44,530 nucleotides of DNA, from positions 1 to 44,530 of the forward strand of contig JAGYKL010000028.1 of the NCBI GenBank assembly GCA_018401705.1, read 5' to 3'. This document shows positions 31,642 through 39,670 of this stretch, piece by piece. The stretch's first letter is position 1. The number at the start of each line of letters is the position of its first letter. The translations under genes were made by a program, and so were the position numbers. The notes beneath the pieces were generated by a model that was not told where the DNA came from, did not search any database, and saw nothing but the letters and a program-made list of their open reading frames with translations. Source of the DNA: Bacteroidia bacterium (lineage in GTDB: Bacteria; Bacteroidota; Bacteroidia; M30B66).

Positions 31642-32327
31642 TGAACCAAATCCAATAGTTGATTGCTTAAATCACTAACTCAATTAGTGGCGAAAAATCT
31701 GTGCTTGGACTTCCAGTGTCTTTGCGGAGCGCAAAAGTAAAGTGGGTATCTATAGAAGTTTGTATTGATATCCCGAGCTAAGTAGATTAAAAATGGTTGA
31801 TTTTTTAATCTTGCCAATTGAAGTTTTTTATACCAGCATTTAATTTAGGTATTTTTCTTTCATTCACCGTTCAGGATAAAGCAATTTGAACCATAAATAG
31901 TATTGCGACTCTGCATTATGGCTTAGAGAAACTCCAACCCAATTCAGAACACTTCAAGAATTTCCACTTAATCTTTCAATTCGATTGTGCTAAAATCATT
32001 GATTTGATAATTGTTAAAGAAATGGCCTAAAGGCAGGCTTGTTAATTCAATTGGATTAAGTCGAAATCAGAAATTTAGTGCCTAAATAGCTATCCGAAAT
32101 TAAAGATGTTTGAGGAATTTAGCGTTTGGGACGAATGTATTATTTCCTTTCTCAAAGAATAATTGGATTAAGTAAAAGGAATGACATTCTGCTTAACTAA
32201 TTCGAATATATAACGTTTTTAAAACAAACTTAAAAATAGCTGGCTGTGCTTTTTATGATTTCATACAGAAGCTATTCTCCCAAGATACCGGCTAAAACAG
32301 CTAATATCAACTATAATGTATGATAAA
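31642..32327. other. Gene-free region between sulfur operon and porin gene
   Basis: This 686-bp AT-rich stretch has no convincing coding sequence in six frames. It contains a CACTAA-N5-TTAGTG inverted repeat (31673-31689), a TTTGCG-GAG-CGCAAA hairpin (31721-31735) and a 13-bp direct repeat AATTGGATTAAGT (32049-32061 and 32161-32173). It may hold a decayed gene or an element end. Confidence 0.5.
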
Positions 32328-33746
32328 TTAAATTTTCAAATCAACTATTAGATTGAAATTAATCATATTTACTTTATTATAGATAAACCTCGGATCAATT
32401 GTTTTATCGTCCGCATTTAACTTACCAACTATGAGCATCCGAATTTCTAATCCCTTCCAAAATTTATCGAAATTATAGGAAGATGATATATTCATTTGGT
32501 GGTAAGAAGGCATACCGTATTTGTTCAGGTTAAAATTTGTAACATCAGGCAAAGTATAATATCCATAGCCTATTCCCGATTTTAAATGTTTATTAAACAA
32601 ACTCATTGTTAGGTTAGTTGTATAAGCATTTAGTCCTCCCAATCCTTCATTACGTTCACGTGCCATAAAGGTGTAAAATGGATCTCGACCCCATTCTCTT
32701 GGCATCAAATATCTGCCATCGTTTGTTATGTGTGTATAATTTATATTCCAATCTATTTTATTGTTCTTCAATCCTAATCTAGTGCTAATTACATTTGATT
32801 GCGCTCCTTTATTGATGTATGTAATTGATTGGTCAATATTTCCTCCATTTTCGAGAGCATCTTGGTGAATAAACATAATATTCTCGTATAATCTCAAATG
32901 ATTGGCAAACACATCATTTTCATTTTTCACTTCAATTAATACTGTATTCATTACGTTATCAAAATAACCATCCCATATATTTATTTCAATATTTTCAGTA
33001 GGCTTTATAGCTAAATTAACCATTGAAAAACCATTACTTTCAATATTGTTTTTATAATTTGAGATTGTTCCATTAGTATTTAAACCTTGACCATAAATAC
33101 CCAATGATTCTCCAACTTTAAACCATTCAATCGTTGAGCGCGGCGAGACAGACCAAATATGCCCTCCGTTAATTGTTAGTTTTTTGTGGAGGTTGAATTT
33201 CATCCACACCCCCTCTTCAATAGTTGGTCGCATTCTACCATCCTGCATATTCATAAATGGAGTTTGTAATTCCATCCTTCCAACAGCTATTGAATGCTTG
33301 CGAAACGTGTAATTTAAGTACAAATCTTCTAAACGATCTAAATCTTTTCTATTCAGATGATTGGTTAAATCATATTGCCCTAATTCATACCTATTGCTTT
33401 GTCCAGTTGTGGGGTCTGGCTTTTCTAAATCAGATGAAAAGAAGTTAAAAATAAAGTATCCGCTAATACATACCTGGAAGCCTTTAACAGGGGTTGTTAG
33501 CAAGCCGATACCTGCACCCTGAGCAATCGTATAATCGTCTTTTAGAGCTCCGTCATTAATTGTTGACATAAAAAATGTACGGCTATGGAAATGCCAATCC
33601 GATTGATTCATAAAATCCTTTATGGAAGTAATTTTATGTTCTGATTTAGCGGTAGTGTCAGTCTCATGCTCTTGAGCAGTTAAAGGAAATGAAGCAAATA
33701 GTATTACGAGTAATAAGAGACCATTCCTTTCGAAAATTATTTTCAT
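32328..33746 (-). CDS. OprD-like outer membrane porin
   Basis: This 472-residue protein has a signal peptide (cleavage near LTAQE) and an outer-membrane barrel with features of Bacteroidota OprD-like porins: SRTFFMSTIND, GAGIGLLTTPVKGFQ, FSSDLEKPDPTTG, LYLNYTFRKHSIAVGRMELQTPF, and the C-terminal strand NLIVDLKI. OprD-type porins pass small organic or inorganic anions. The position between the DsrE and SoxB-like genes suggests transport of sulfur compounds, but no CRP/FNR-type site precedes it. A 9-bp-arm inverted repeat lies 43 bp upstream (33789-33816). Confidence 0.8.
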   Translation of the reverse strand: MKIIFERNGLLLLVILFASFPLTAQEHETDTTAKSEHKITSIKDFMNQSDWHFHSRTFFMSTINDGALKDDYTIAQGAGIGLLTTPVKGFQVCISGYFIFNFFSSDLEKPDPTTGQSNRYELGQYDLTNHLNRKDLDRLEDLYLNYTFRKHSIAVGRMELQTPFMNMQDGRMRPTIEEGVWMKFNLHKKLTINGGHIWSVSPRSTIEWFKVGESLGIYGQGLNTNGTISNYKNNIESNGFSMVNLAIKPTENIEINIWDGYFDNVMNTVLIEVKNENDVFANHLRLYENIMFIHQDALENGGNIDQSITYINKGAQSNVISTRLGLKNNKIDWNINYTHITNDGRYLMPREWGRDPFYTFMARERNEGLGGLNAYTTNLTMSLFNKHLKSGIGYGYYTLPDVTNFNLNKYGMPSYHQMNISSSYNFDKFWKGLEIRMLIVGKLNADDKTIDPRFIYNKVNMINFNLIVDLKI

Positions 33747-33788
33747 ACTTTTTTATTAAATATCTGGAACAGAATTTATCCGCCTCGA

Positions 33789-33816
33789 TATATCTTAACT
33801 GATACCATAAGATATA
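33789..33816. promoter_or_regulatory. Inverted repeat upstream of the porin gene
   Basis: TATATCTTA (33789-33797) and TAAGATATA (33808-33816) are perfect 9-base arms separated by 10 bases. The site lies 42 bp upstream of the porin ATG and may be an operator. It is unlike the CRP/FNR-type sites of this window. Confidence 0.35.
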
Positions 33817-33841
33817 ATGCGGAGAAACAGGAGGCTGTTGA

Positions 33842-34002
33842 TTAATATTTGAAATTCCGGGGGAGCTTTGATGTTAATTTATCTCGAATTTCCTTGTTTA
33901 GGTGATGGAATATCATTTCAATTTTGCTGAGGCTGATGCTTTCACTGTACTGATTAATTATTCTATCAATGATTTCTCAAATTGTTTAATTACATCTAAC
34001 AT
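33842..34002 (-). pseudogene. Possible remnant of a small gene
   Basis: On the minus strand, ATG 34002 opens 14 codons (MLDVIKQFEKSLIE). After a TGA, the neighbouring frame reads EIIDRIINQYSES, then SKIEMIFHHLNKEIRDKL and LPRNFKY to a stop at 33842. The second frame has no start codon before its internal ATG. The amphipathic helix-like sequence looks coding, but the gene is broken and unrecognised. Confidence 0.2.
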
Positions 34003-34151
34003 TAAAGAAATAATGTAATCCCTCCTATATGCGTGATAATTGAAATTCTTTCAACATCATTAGTACATTTTGTATTTAGAAATCAAAAACTTTGAATAAG
34101 ATCAACGATTGACGAATGCAATTATATTAATTCAATGTTATTTTCTATTGT

Positions 34152-35849
34152 TTAACGAAACTGATAATCAACTCCTCTAACTTGAGTGAGTAAATTTTGT
34201 GACGCATCTAGTACCTTAGCATTTAATTCGGGTGTTGGAGTAACAGGACTGTTTACTTCAAGATATTCCTTCATGACGCTATGCAATGTGAAAGAGGTGT
34301 TTTTGGCGTTTAAAACTCCTTTTATACGGCAAAGCATATCAGCAGGATCGCCATCTCTTTCGCAAGCGCAGATATTATATTTTTTTTCGAGATCAAGCAA
34401 TGAATCACCTACCATTACTTTAGTTACACGTTTTCCCTTTTCGCTATATGCATTGAACTCGACCTTCATACCTTTAAACTTTATTACCCAGCCACCAAAT
34501 CGTTCTGAAGCTTCTTCGGCAAATACATTATTCAGTTCTTTCTCAAGCCAGTCTATTAGTTGCTTTCCGGTAATGGTTCCTGTTCTAATGAAACTATCAA
34601 CTGGCAACATGTCAAAAATAAATCCATTGGTTATAGGAATATTCCCAGTATCGTCGGGTGTTGTTCGAGGCGGACAAAATCTAAATCCATTGGAAAGCAC
34701 AACATCAATATCTTTCAATTTCCAATGCAATGCGTTTAATATCATTGAATCAATAGGATTCTCTACCACAAAATATCGATAAAGAGGAATAGTGCTATAC
34801 CCCACAATTCTATTAATGTTGTCTTCAAATGGTCCCTCACTAGACTTAATCAAAGCGAGCATATTTGCGTCTTCTTTATACTTATTTGCGGTAATTTCAA
34901 CCAACTCATAATCGTCTTTAACTACCTTCCCATTTTCGATAGTTAAATTTAATTTCCCAACAAACGAACCGAAGGCCCCTGGCTCAACAACCTTTGAATA
35001 TTTGCATTGAATGGGAACCCTCACGCGTTCGTGCGTGTCGCCTCCAAGTATGTAATTTACACCGTTGCACTCAGGCAAATTTGCCAAGTGTATTTGCTGC
35101 GATAATCCTAAATGAGCAACCATTAAAATAAATGCACATTGCTCATCGTTTTTGAGCACATCAACATAATGCGCTAAATTGTCTTCAGGTTTTGTGTAGA
35201 TAATTCCTTTACTATAATTTGGAGATTGGCGTAAAGGGACTAATGGATCGGTATAGCCCAAGAATCCAATTTTTACACCATTCACCGTCCAAATATGGTA
35301 TGGAGGAAAGATTAGCTCGCCTCTTTTTCCATCACCCAAATCATGATACATATTGGCGCAAACTTTAGGACCATTTAAAGCTCCTAACAGAGTTTGCATA
35401 GCCTTTTTATAATAGATTACTTCCCAATTTCCCGGAAGGTATAAATCATAATTTAACTCATTTAGAATTGGCACCAATGCCTTCCCTGTTGTTTCTACAG
35501 AAAGCTCACTGCCTTGAAACATATCACCTGTGTCGACAACAAATGTGTTTTTGTTTTTATTACGGTAAGATTTCAAGTATGAAGCAAGATGAGCATAACC
35601 GCCAGTTTTCCTAAATACCGCTTTGTCATTCTCCCAAAATAATTCATCATGTGCATGCACTTGACAATGAACATCTGTTGTTTGCAAAATAGAAACTTCA
35701 AATAATTTGTCATTAATTTCATTAGCATTCTCATTGCTTTCTTCACTTCTGTTGTGCGCCAATCCTGTCAAAGGGTTAATAGTTGCAAGCAAAGAAGTAG
35801 TTCCTACCAGTCCTGCCTTTTTCAAAAAATTACGTCTATTATTTTCCAT
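34152..35849 (-). CDS. Tat-exported SoxB-like dimetal hydrolase
   Basis: The 565 residues begin with a Tat signal, RRNFLKKAG (5-13), followed by a hydrophobic stretch. The calcineurin-like metallophosphatase domain (about 50-330) shows TTDVHCQVHAHDE (Asp59, His61), DTGDMFQGS (Asp106, Asp109), GNWE (140-143) and GGDTHERV. The 5'-nucleotidase C-terminal domain (about 350-540) has LSNGFRF and NIPITNGFIFDMLPVDSF. 5'-nucleotidases normally have GNHE; a Trp in place of the His is typical of SoxB, which hydrolyses sulfate from a SoxY-bound cysteine persulfonate. No SoxY, SoxZ or SoxXA gene is visible, so the substrate is uncertain. The promoter has a CRP/FNR-type site (36028-36072). Confidence 0.8.
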   Translation of the reverse strand: MENNRRNFLKKAGLVGTTSLLATINPLTGLAHNRSEESNENANEINDKLFEVSILQTTDVHCQVHAHDELFWENDKAVFRKTGGYAHLASYLKSYRNKNKNTFVVDTGDMFQGSELSVETTGKALVPILNELNYDLYLPGNWEVIYYKKAMQTLLGALNGPKVCANMYHDLGDGKRGELIFPPYHIWTVNGVKIGFLGYTDPLVPLRQSPNYSKGIIYTKPEDNLAHYVDVLKNDEQCAFILMVAHLGLSQQIHLANLPECNGVNYILGGDTHERVRVPIQCKYSKVVEPGAFGSFVGKLNLTIENGKVVKDDYELVEITANKYKEDANMLALIKSSEGPFEDNINRIVGYSTIPLYRYFVVENPIDSMILNALHWKLKDIDVVLSNGFRFCPPRTTPDDTGNIPITNGFIFDMLPVDSFIRTGTITGKQLIDWLEKELNNVFAEEASERFGGWVIKFKGMKVEFNAYSEKGKRVTKVMVGDSLLDLEKKYNICACERDGDPADMLCRIKGVLNAKNTSFTLHSVMKEYLEVNSPVTPTPELNAKVLDASQNLLTQVRGVDYQFR

Positions 35850-36027
35850 ATTTAAAATTTAAAAAACAACGCTTTAACTAATTGTCTTATTTTTTCAATT
35901 CTATTACTTTTAGACCGCCTTTCTTCCTGCTCTATAATTCAAAAAACAGCTGGTTATTGCTATGATTTCGTTTTCAAGAGATTGAAAAAGGTCTATATCC
36001 ATTTTAATTTGCTAAATATTACTTTCA

Positions 36028-36072
36028 CAAATATACGCTTGTGTTTTTTGACGCTCAGTAACCTAAGTTACA
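36028..36072 (-). promoter_or_regulatory. CRP/FNR-type site and -7 element of the SoxB-like gene
   Basis: On the minus strand TGTAACTTAGGTTACT (36057-36072) is followed after exactly 21 bp by TATATTTG (36028-36035), a perfect -7 match. The site is a variant with GTAAC/GTTAC arms. Geometry is identical to the other four sulfur promoters. Confidence 0.65.
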
Positions 36073-36324
36073 AATAAAAAAATAGTTGCTTTCTTTATTG
36101 ATGATTTGAATCGACTACTTTTTATCGAAGCCCTTTCTTCTATCTCAGCTTGATTGTTTTGAATATGCTTGGAAGTAAAAAAAACAACATCAATACTTAT
36201 AATTTAAGTTTCTGGCATTCAATCAGTAAGGAAGTTATGACAAAGTACAAAATTCACTAAGGTTAATATCAAAAACATTCGCGCTTTGCTGCGATTTAAA
36301 AAATTAAGAGCAATCGATAAAGTA

Positions 36325-36355
36325 TTGATAGTTAAAAAATTTATTACTAGTTTTG
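36325..36355 (+). promoter_or_regulatory. Housekeeping promoter of the small lipoprotein
   Basis: TTG (36325-36327), 20 bases, then TAGTTTTG (36348-36355) match the Bacteroidota -33/-7 pattern. The ATG lies 22 bp downstream. Confidence 0.6.
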
Positions 36356-36377
36356 ACTTTTACTAAAATTCACATAT

Positions 36378-36599
36378 ATGAAAAAATTATTACTAGCAGT
36401 TGCAGTTGTAGCTTTCTTAGCTTCTTGCAAAAAAGATTACACATGTGATTGTGTTGACACTTCAGGTATTGAGCCATTGTTCCCGCCAACATCAACAAGT
36501 TTTGACGGATTAAACAATTCTGATGCAGATGCACAAGAAACCGCTTGCACTGCAGGAAATGGAGTTTCTTTCTACACTTGTACTTGGTCAGAAAAATAA
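36378..36599 (+). CDS. Small Cys-rich lipoprotein
   Basis: This 73-residue protein has a lipoprotein signal peptide with lipobox FLASC (Cys17) followed by KKDYTCDC. The mature part is acidic and has four further Cys (TCDC, then ETAC, then YTC), which may form two disulfides. Short lipoproteins of this kind are common and functionally uncharacterised in Bacteroidota. The gene has its own promoter and a terminator (36619-36646), so it is a single-gene unit inside the sulfur island. Confidence 0.75.
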   Translation: MKKLLLAVAVVAFLASCKKDYTCDCVDTSGIEPLFPPTSTSFDGLNNSDADAQETACTAGNGVSFYTCTWSEK

Positions 36600-36618
36600 T
36601 TCTTTGTGAATTTTTATT

Positions 36619-36646
36619 AAAAAAGAGCTCATGAGGCTCTTTTTTT
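36619..36646 (+). terminator. Rho-independent terminator of the small lipoprotein gene
   Basis: AAAAAAGAGC and GCTCTTTTTT pair perfectly around a 7-base loop and end in a T-run. It lies 19 bp after the stop codon. Confidence 0.85.
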
Positions 36647-36717
36647 TGCCCAAAATTTCGACCTTAAATCAGAGTTCTTTATTTGATTAAAGAATAAAGC
36701 CAAGCTCAAAATTTCAT

Positions 36718-36756
36718 ATAAAAGGCAGCTCTGCAAGCAACAGAACTGCCTTTTAT
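36718..36756 (-). terminator. Rho-independent terminator of dioxygenase copy 2
   Basis: ATAAAAGGCAG and CTGCCTTTTAT form an 11-bp stem, extended after one mismatch by TCTG/CAGA, with a 7-base loop. It lies 16 bp after the minus-strand stop at 36773. Being nearly symmetric it may also stop plus-strand transcripts. Confidence 0.75.
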
Positions 36757-36772
36757 GAATACGGTTATAATC

Positions 36773-38179
36773 CTACAACATTGTTGTAGGACAAACATAC
36801 TCGCTCTTCTCTAGCTCGGTTTCCTTCAATTCGTTGAAACCTCCTTTTAAGTTAACCAAATGAGAATATCCTATAGACATAAGGATGGAGCATGCAATTA
36901 CAGAACGGTATCCAGATGCACAATGAACATAATAAGTACTCTCCGGTTTAAAAGCATAAATCTCTGAGAAAATAAAATCAAGAGGGTGATTCTCAGCATG
37001 AAGGAGATGTTCTGAATTAAATTCACTTTTCTTCCTCACATCTATAAGATTCATTGAATCAGGTTTGAAATTTTGAGAGAATTCTTTAGCAGTCATTTCA
37101 TCTAAGTGGGCTACATCCATGCCTGCGTTTATCCAGGCATTGATTCCTCCTTTTAAGAAGCCGATAGTATTATCGTATCCTACACGAGCCATTCTGGTAA
37201 CAACCTCTTCCTCGGTGCCTTCGTCAGCTAAGAATAAAACAGGTTGATTTAGATCATTAATCAGAGCGCCAACCCAAGGAGCAAAACTTCCATCGATTCC
37301 GATGAACCAAGAATTTGGAATGTGTGCCTTTGCAAAATCGGAAGATTTCCTTGTGTCAATCACCAAAGCTCTGGTGGTTTCTTTTACAGTAATAAATTCA
37401 TCAACAGAAAGTGGCTTAAGCCCCTTTTTCAATACATCATCAAATGATGCATAGCCTGTTTTATTCATCACTGCATTCTTAGGAAAATATTGAGGAGGAG
37501 CAACTAGTCCCTCAGTAACTTTCGCAATAAACTCCTCTTTAGATCCGGTTTGAAGCGCATAATTTGTCTTACGCTGATGTCCCAGAGAATCTACAGTTTC
37601 ACTGCTCATATTTTTCCCACATGCCGAGCCAGCTCCGTGTCCCGGATAAATAATCACGTCATCAGGAAGGGGAAGAATTTTATGCTGAAGAGAATCATAT
37701 AAATATCCAGCAAGGTCTTCTCTGCTTAAATCAGATTTTACAGCAAGGTCGGGGCGACCAACATCTCCAATAAACAAGGTGTCGCCTGTAAAAATTGCGT
37801 GCGGATTACCTTGTTCGTCAACAACAAGAAAGGTAGTAGATTCCATCGTATGTCCTGGAGTGTGAAGCACTTTGATGGTTATTTTCCCAAGTTTCAATTC
37901 TTCATTATCTTTAGCAACATAAGCATCAAAAGCTGGTTGAGCCGTTGGTCCAAAAACAATTTTTGCTCCCGTTTTAGCAGCTAAGTCGAGATGCCCTGAA
38001 ACAAAATCCGCATGGAAATGCGTTTCCAATATAAATTTAATTTTTGCGCCATCATTCTCTGCTCTTTCAAGATATGGAGCTGATTCTCTTAATGGGTCAA
38101 CAATAGCTGCTTCCCCATCACTTTCAATGTAATAAGCTGCTTCAGCAAGGCAGCCAGTGTAGATCTGTTCGATTTTCAT
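36773..38179 (-). CDS. Persulfide dioxygenase-like MBL / double rhodanese fusion (copy 2)
   Basis: This 468-residue paralogue of the protein at 25622-27037 is collinear over its whole length (same start MKIEQIYTGCLA and same end YVCPTT-L). The metallo-beta-lactamase domain keeps THFHADFVSGH, HTPGHTMEST and DVGRPDL. The first rhodanese domain lacks a catalytic Cys; the second has CASGYRS with Cys420. Function is as for copy 1: persulfide oxidation with rhodanese transfer. It is transcribed divergently from SQR. The promoter combines a CRP/FNR-type site with a TetR-type palindrome, so it is probably regulated differently from copy 1. Confidence 0.9.
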   Translation of the reverse strand: MKIEQIYTGCLAEAAYYIESDGEAAIVDPLRESAPYLERAENDGAKIKFILETHFHADFVSGHLDLAAKTGAKIVFGPTAQPAFDAYVAKDNEELKLGKITIKVLHTPGHTMESTTFLVVDEQGNPHAIFTGDTLFIGDVGRPDLAVKSDLSREDLAGYLYDSLQHKILPLPDDVIIYPGHGAGSACGKNMSSETVDSLGHQRKTNYALQTGSKEEFIAKVTEGLVAPPQYFPKNAVMNKTGYASFDDVLKKGLKPLSVDEFITVKETTRALVIDTRKSSDFAKAHIPNSWFIGIDGSFAPWVGALINDLNQPVLFLADEGTEEEVVTRMARVGYDNTIGFLKGGINAWINAGMDVAHLDEMTAKEFSQNFKPDSMNLIDVRKKSEFNSEHLLHAENHPLDFIFSEIYAFKPESTYYVHCASGYRSVIACSILMSIGYSHLVNLKGGFNELKETELEKSEYVCPTTML

Positions 38180-38261
38180 GATATGAGGTTTTTGAGTGTT
38201 TAATTAAGATTCATTCGATTTAAAGTGAAAACAAGACAAATAATTCTTGAAAATCACAAGA

Positions 38262-38306
38262 CAAATATAAACTAACAATCGTTAGTTTAACGTGACATAA
38301 ATCACA
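38262..38306 (-). promoter_or_regulatory. Promoter of dioxygenase copy 2: CRP/FNR-type site plus TetR-type palindrome
   Basis: On the minus strand a CRP/FNR-type site (38291-38306; arms TGTGAT and GTCACG) is followed after exactly 21 bp by TATATTTG (38262-38269). Almost the whole 21-bp spacer is a perfect palindrome, AAACTAAC-N4-GTTAGTTT (38269-38288), of TetR-operator type. An activator and a repressor could therefore act on the same promoter. Confidence 0.65.
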
Positions 38307-38337
38307 CATTATCATAAATCTGCATTGTTTTTTCATA

Positions 38338-38382
38338 TGTGACTTTCATCACATTCAAGCTCCTTGTTAATTGATAGATTCG
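38338..38382 (+). promoter_or_regulatory. CRP/FNR-type site and -7 element of the SQR gene
   Basis: TGTGACTTTCATCACA (38338-38353) is followed after exactly 21 bp by TAGATTCG (38375-38382), one mismatch from TAnnTTTG. The ATG is 22 bp downstream. Geometry matches the other four sulfur promoters. Confidence 0.65.
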
Positions 38383-38404
38383 TTACAGCTTAAAATCAAA
38401 CATT

Positions 38405-39601
38405 ATGACAATGCACAAACAAATTGTAATTATCGGCGGTGGAAATGCTGGTATTTCGGTAGCAGCTCAATTGCTGCTCAAGAGATCTAAACTTCAGATT
38501 GCTATTATTGATCCATCTGAAAAACATTATTATCAACCCGCATGGACATTGGTAGGTGGCGGTGCTTTTGATATCACAAAAACAGAAAGAAGTGAAGCTT
38601 CAGTAATCCCTAATGGAGCTGAGTGGATTAAAAAGAAAGCAACAGGATTTGAACCTGAACAGAATACCGTAATCCTTGAAGATGGCGAGAAGTTGACTTA
38701 TGACTTTCTTGTAGTGGCGCCCGGAATTCAACTTAATTGGGCTGATGTAAAAGGTTTGCCTGAGACTCTGGGCAAAAATGGAGTTACTTCAAATTACAGC
38801 TTCAAAACAGCTCCATATACATTTGAGTTAATTAAAAACCTTAAAGGTGGAAAAGCAATTTTTCATAATCCCCACACACCTGTAAAATGTGGAGGAGCTC
38901 CGCATAAAATCATGTATTTAGCTGCTGATTATTTCAGAAAGCATGGAATACTAAAGGACATCCAGATTGAATATCACTCAGGTGCAGGGAAACTTTTCTC
39001 GGTTGATAAATATGAGCAAACCCTTAAAAAAGTTGTTCAGAGAGGAAACATTAAGCTCTTTTTTAATGAGAAACTGATGGAAGTTGATGGGCCCAACAAG
39101 AGAGCTTTATTTGAAGGAATTGGAAAAGATAATGAAGGTATTCAATCGTGGGTTAACTTCGATATGATTCACGTTACTCCTCCTCAAAGCGCTCCTGATT
39201 TCGTAAGAAACAGCACCTTAGTAAATCAAGCCGGTTGGGTTGACGTTGATCAGTACACATTACAACATAAAAAGTACTCAAACATATTTTCAATAGGAGA
39301 TGCTTCGGGACTGCCAACATCAAAAACCGGTGCTGCAATTCGTAAACAAGCACCTGTTTTAGTTGAGAATTTACTTTGTTCAATTGATGGGAAAGCAATG
39401 AAAGGACACTACAGCGGGTATACTTCATGTCCACTTGTTACAGGCTATGGAAAACTGGTGTTGGCAGAGTTTGACTATAATAATAACCCTATGGAGACTT
39501 TTCCCTTTGACCAAAGTAAGGAAAGATGGAGCATGTATCAAATGAAAAAGGTTGGATTACCTTGGCTTTACTGGAATAAAATCCTAACTGGAAAAGCTTA
39601 A
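38405..39601 (+). CDS. sqr: Sulfide:quinone oxidoreductase, type II-like
   Basis: This 398-residue flavoprotein oxidises sulfide to sulfane sulfur and reduces the quinone pool at the inner membrane. It has an N-terminal FAD motif (IIGGGNAGISVA, 9-20), YYQPAWTLVGGG (42-53), LVVAPGIQLNW, and a second FAD-contact block with IFSIGDASGLPTSKTGAA. Only two conserved Cys positions are seen, Cys162 in TPVKCGGAPHK and Cys342 in YTSCPLVTGYGK, as in type II (SQOR-like) enzymes that transfer sulfur to a thiol acceptor. That fits the presence of persulfide dioxygenases. The start is ATG 38405 (a second ATG is codon 3). Confidence 0.9.
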   Translation: MTMHKQIVIIGGGNAGISVAAQLLLKRSKLQIAIIDPSEKHYYQPAWTLVGGGAFDITKTERSEASVIPNGAEWIKKKATGFEPEQNTVILEDGEKLTYDFLVVAPGIQLNWADVKGLPETLGKNGVTSNYSFKTAPYTFELIKNLKGGKAIFHNPHTPVKCGGAPHKIMYLAADYFRKHGILKDIQIEYHSGAGKLFSVDKYEQTLKKVVQRGNIKLFFNEKLMEVDGPNKRALFEGIGKDNEGIQSWVNFDMIHVTPPQSAPDFVRNSTLVNQAGWVDVDQYTLQHKKYSNIFSIGDASGLPTSKTGAAIRKQAPVLVENLLCSIDGKAMKGHYSGYTSCPLVTGYGKLVLAEFDYNNNPMETFPFDQSKERWSMYQMKKVGLPWLYWNKILTGKA

Positions 39602-39637
39602 GCATTTGACAATGTTTTGATTTAAAGCAAAACCCGA

Positions 39638-39670
39638 AGGGCTGTTTTCAAAATGGAGACAGCCCTTTTT
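39638..39670 (+). terminator. Rho-independent terminator of the SQR gene
   Basis: AGGGCTGT and ACAGCCCT form a perfect 8-bp stem followed by TTTTTC, 37 bp after the SQR stop codon. It closes the sulfur island. Confidence 0.8.

Larger units (their letters stand above)
33747..34151. other. Gene-free region between SoxB-like and porin genes
   Basis: This 405-bp stretch carries the inverted repeat at 33789-33816 and what may be the end of a decayed minus-strand gene (33842-34002), where a plausible coding stretch is broken by a stop and frame change. No -7/-33 promoter pair was found for either flanking gene here. Confidence 0.4.
35850..36377. other. Divergent regulatory region, SoxB-like / small lipoprotein
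   Basis: This 528-bp region has no convincing gene. It holds the CRP/FNR-type promoter of the SoxB-like gene (36028-36072) and the housekeeping promoter of the small lipoprotein (36325-36355). The SoxB-like leader would be about 175 bases long. A 31-codon open frame at 36165-36260 has no supporting feature. Confidence 0.55.

Noticed and set aside
31642-32327. Possible tRNA, small RNA or CRISPR in the long gene-free region
   Set aside because: No cloverleaf, regular repeat array or promoter-terminator pair was found; only short inverted and direct repeats.
34186-34782. 198-codon plus-strand open frame
   Set aside because: It is entirely antisense to the SoxB-like gene, is Ser/Phe-rich as expected of a shadow frame, and has no promoter or domain.
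36165-36260. 31-codon open frame in the divergent region
   Set aside because: It has no promoter at the right place, no conserved features, and composition like random AT-rich DNA.
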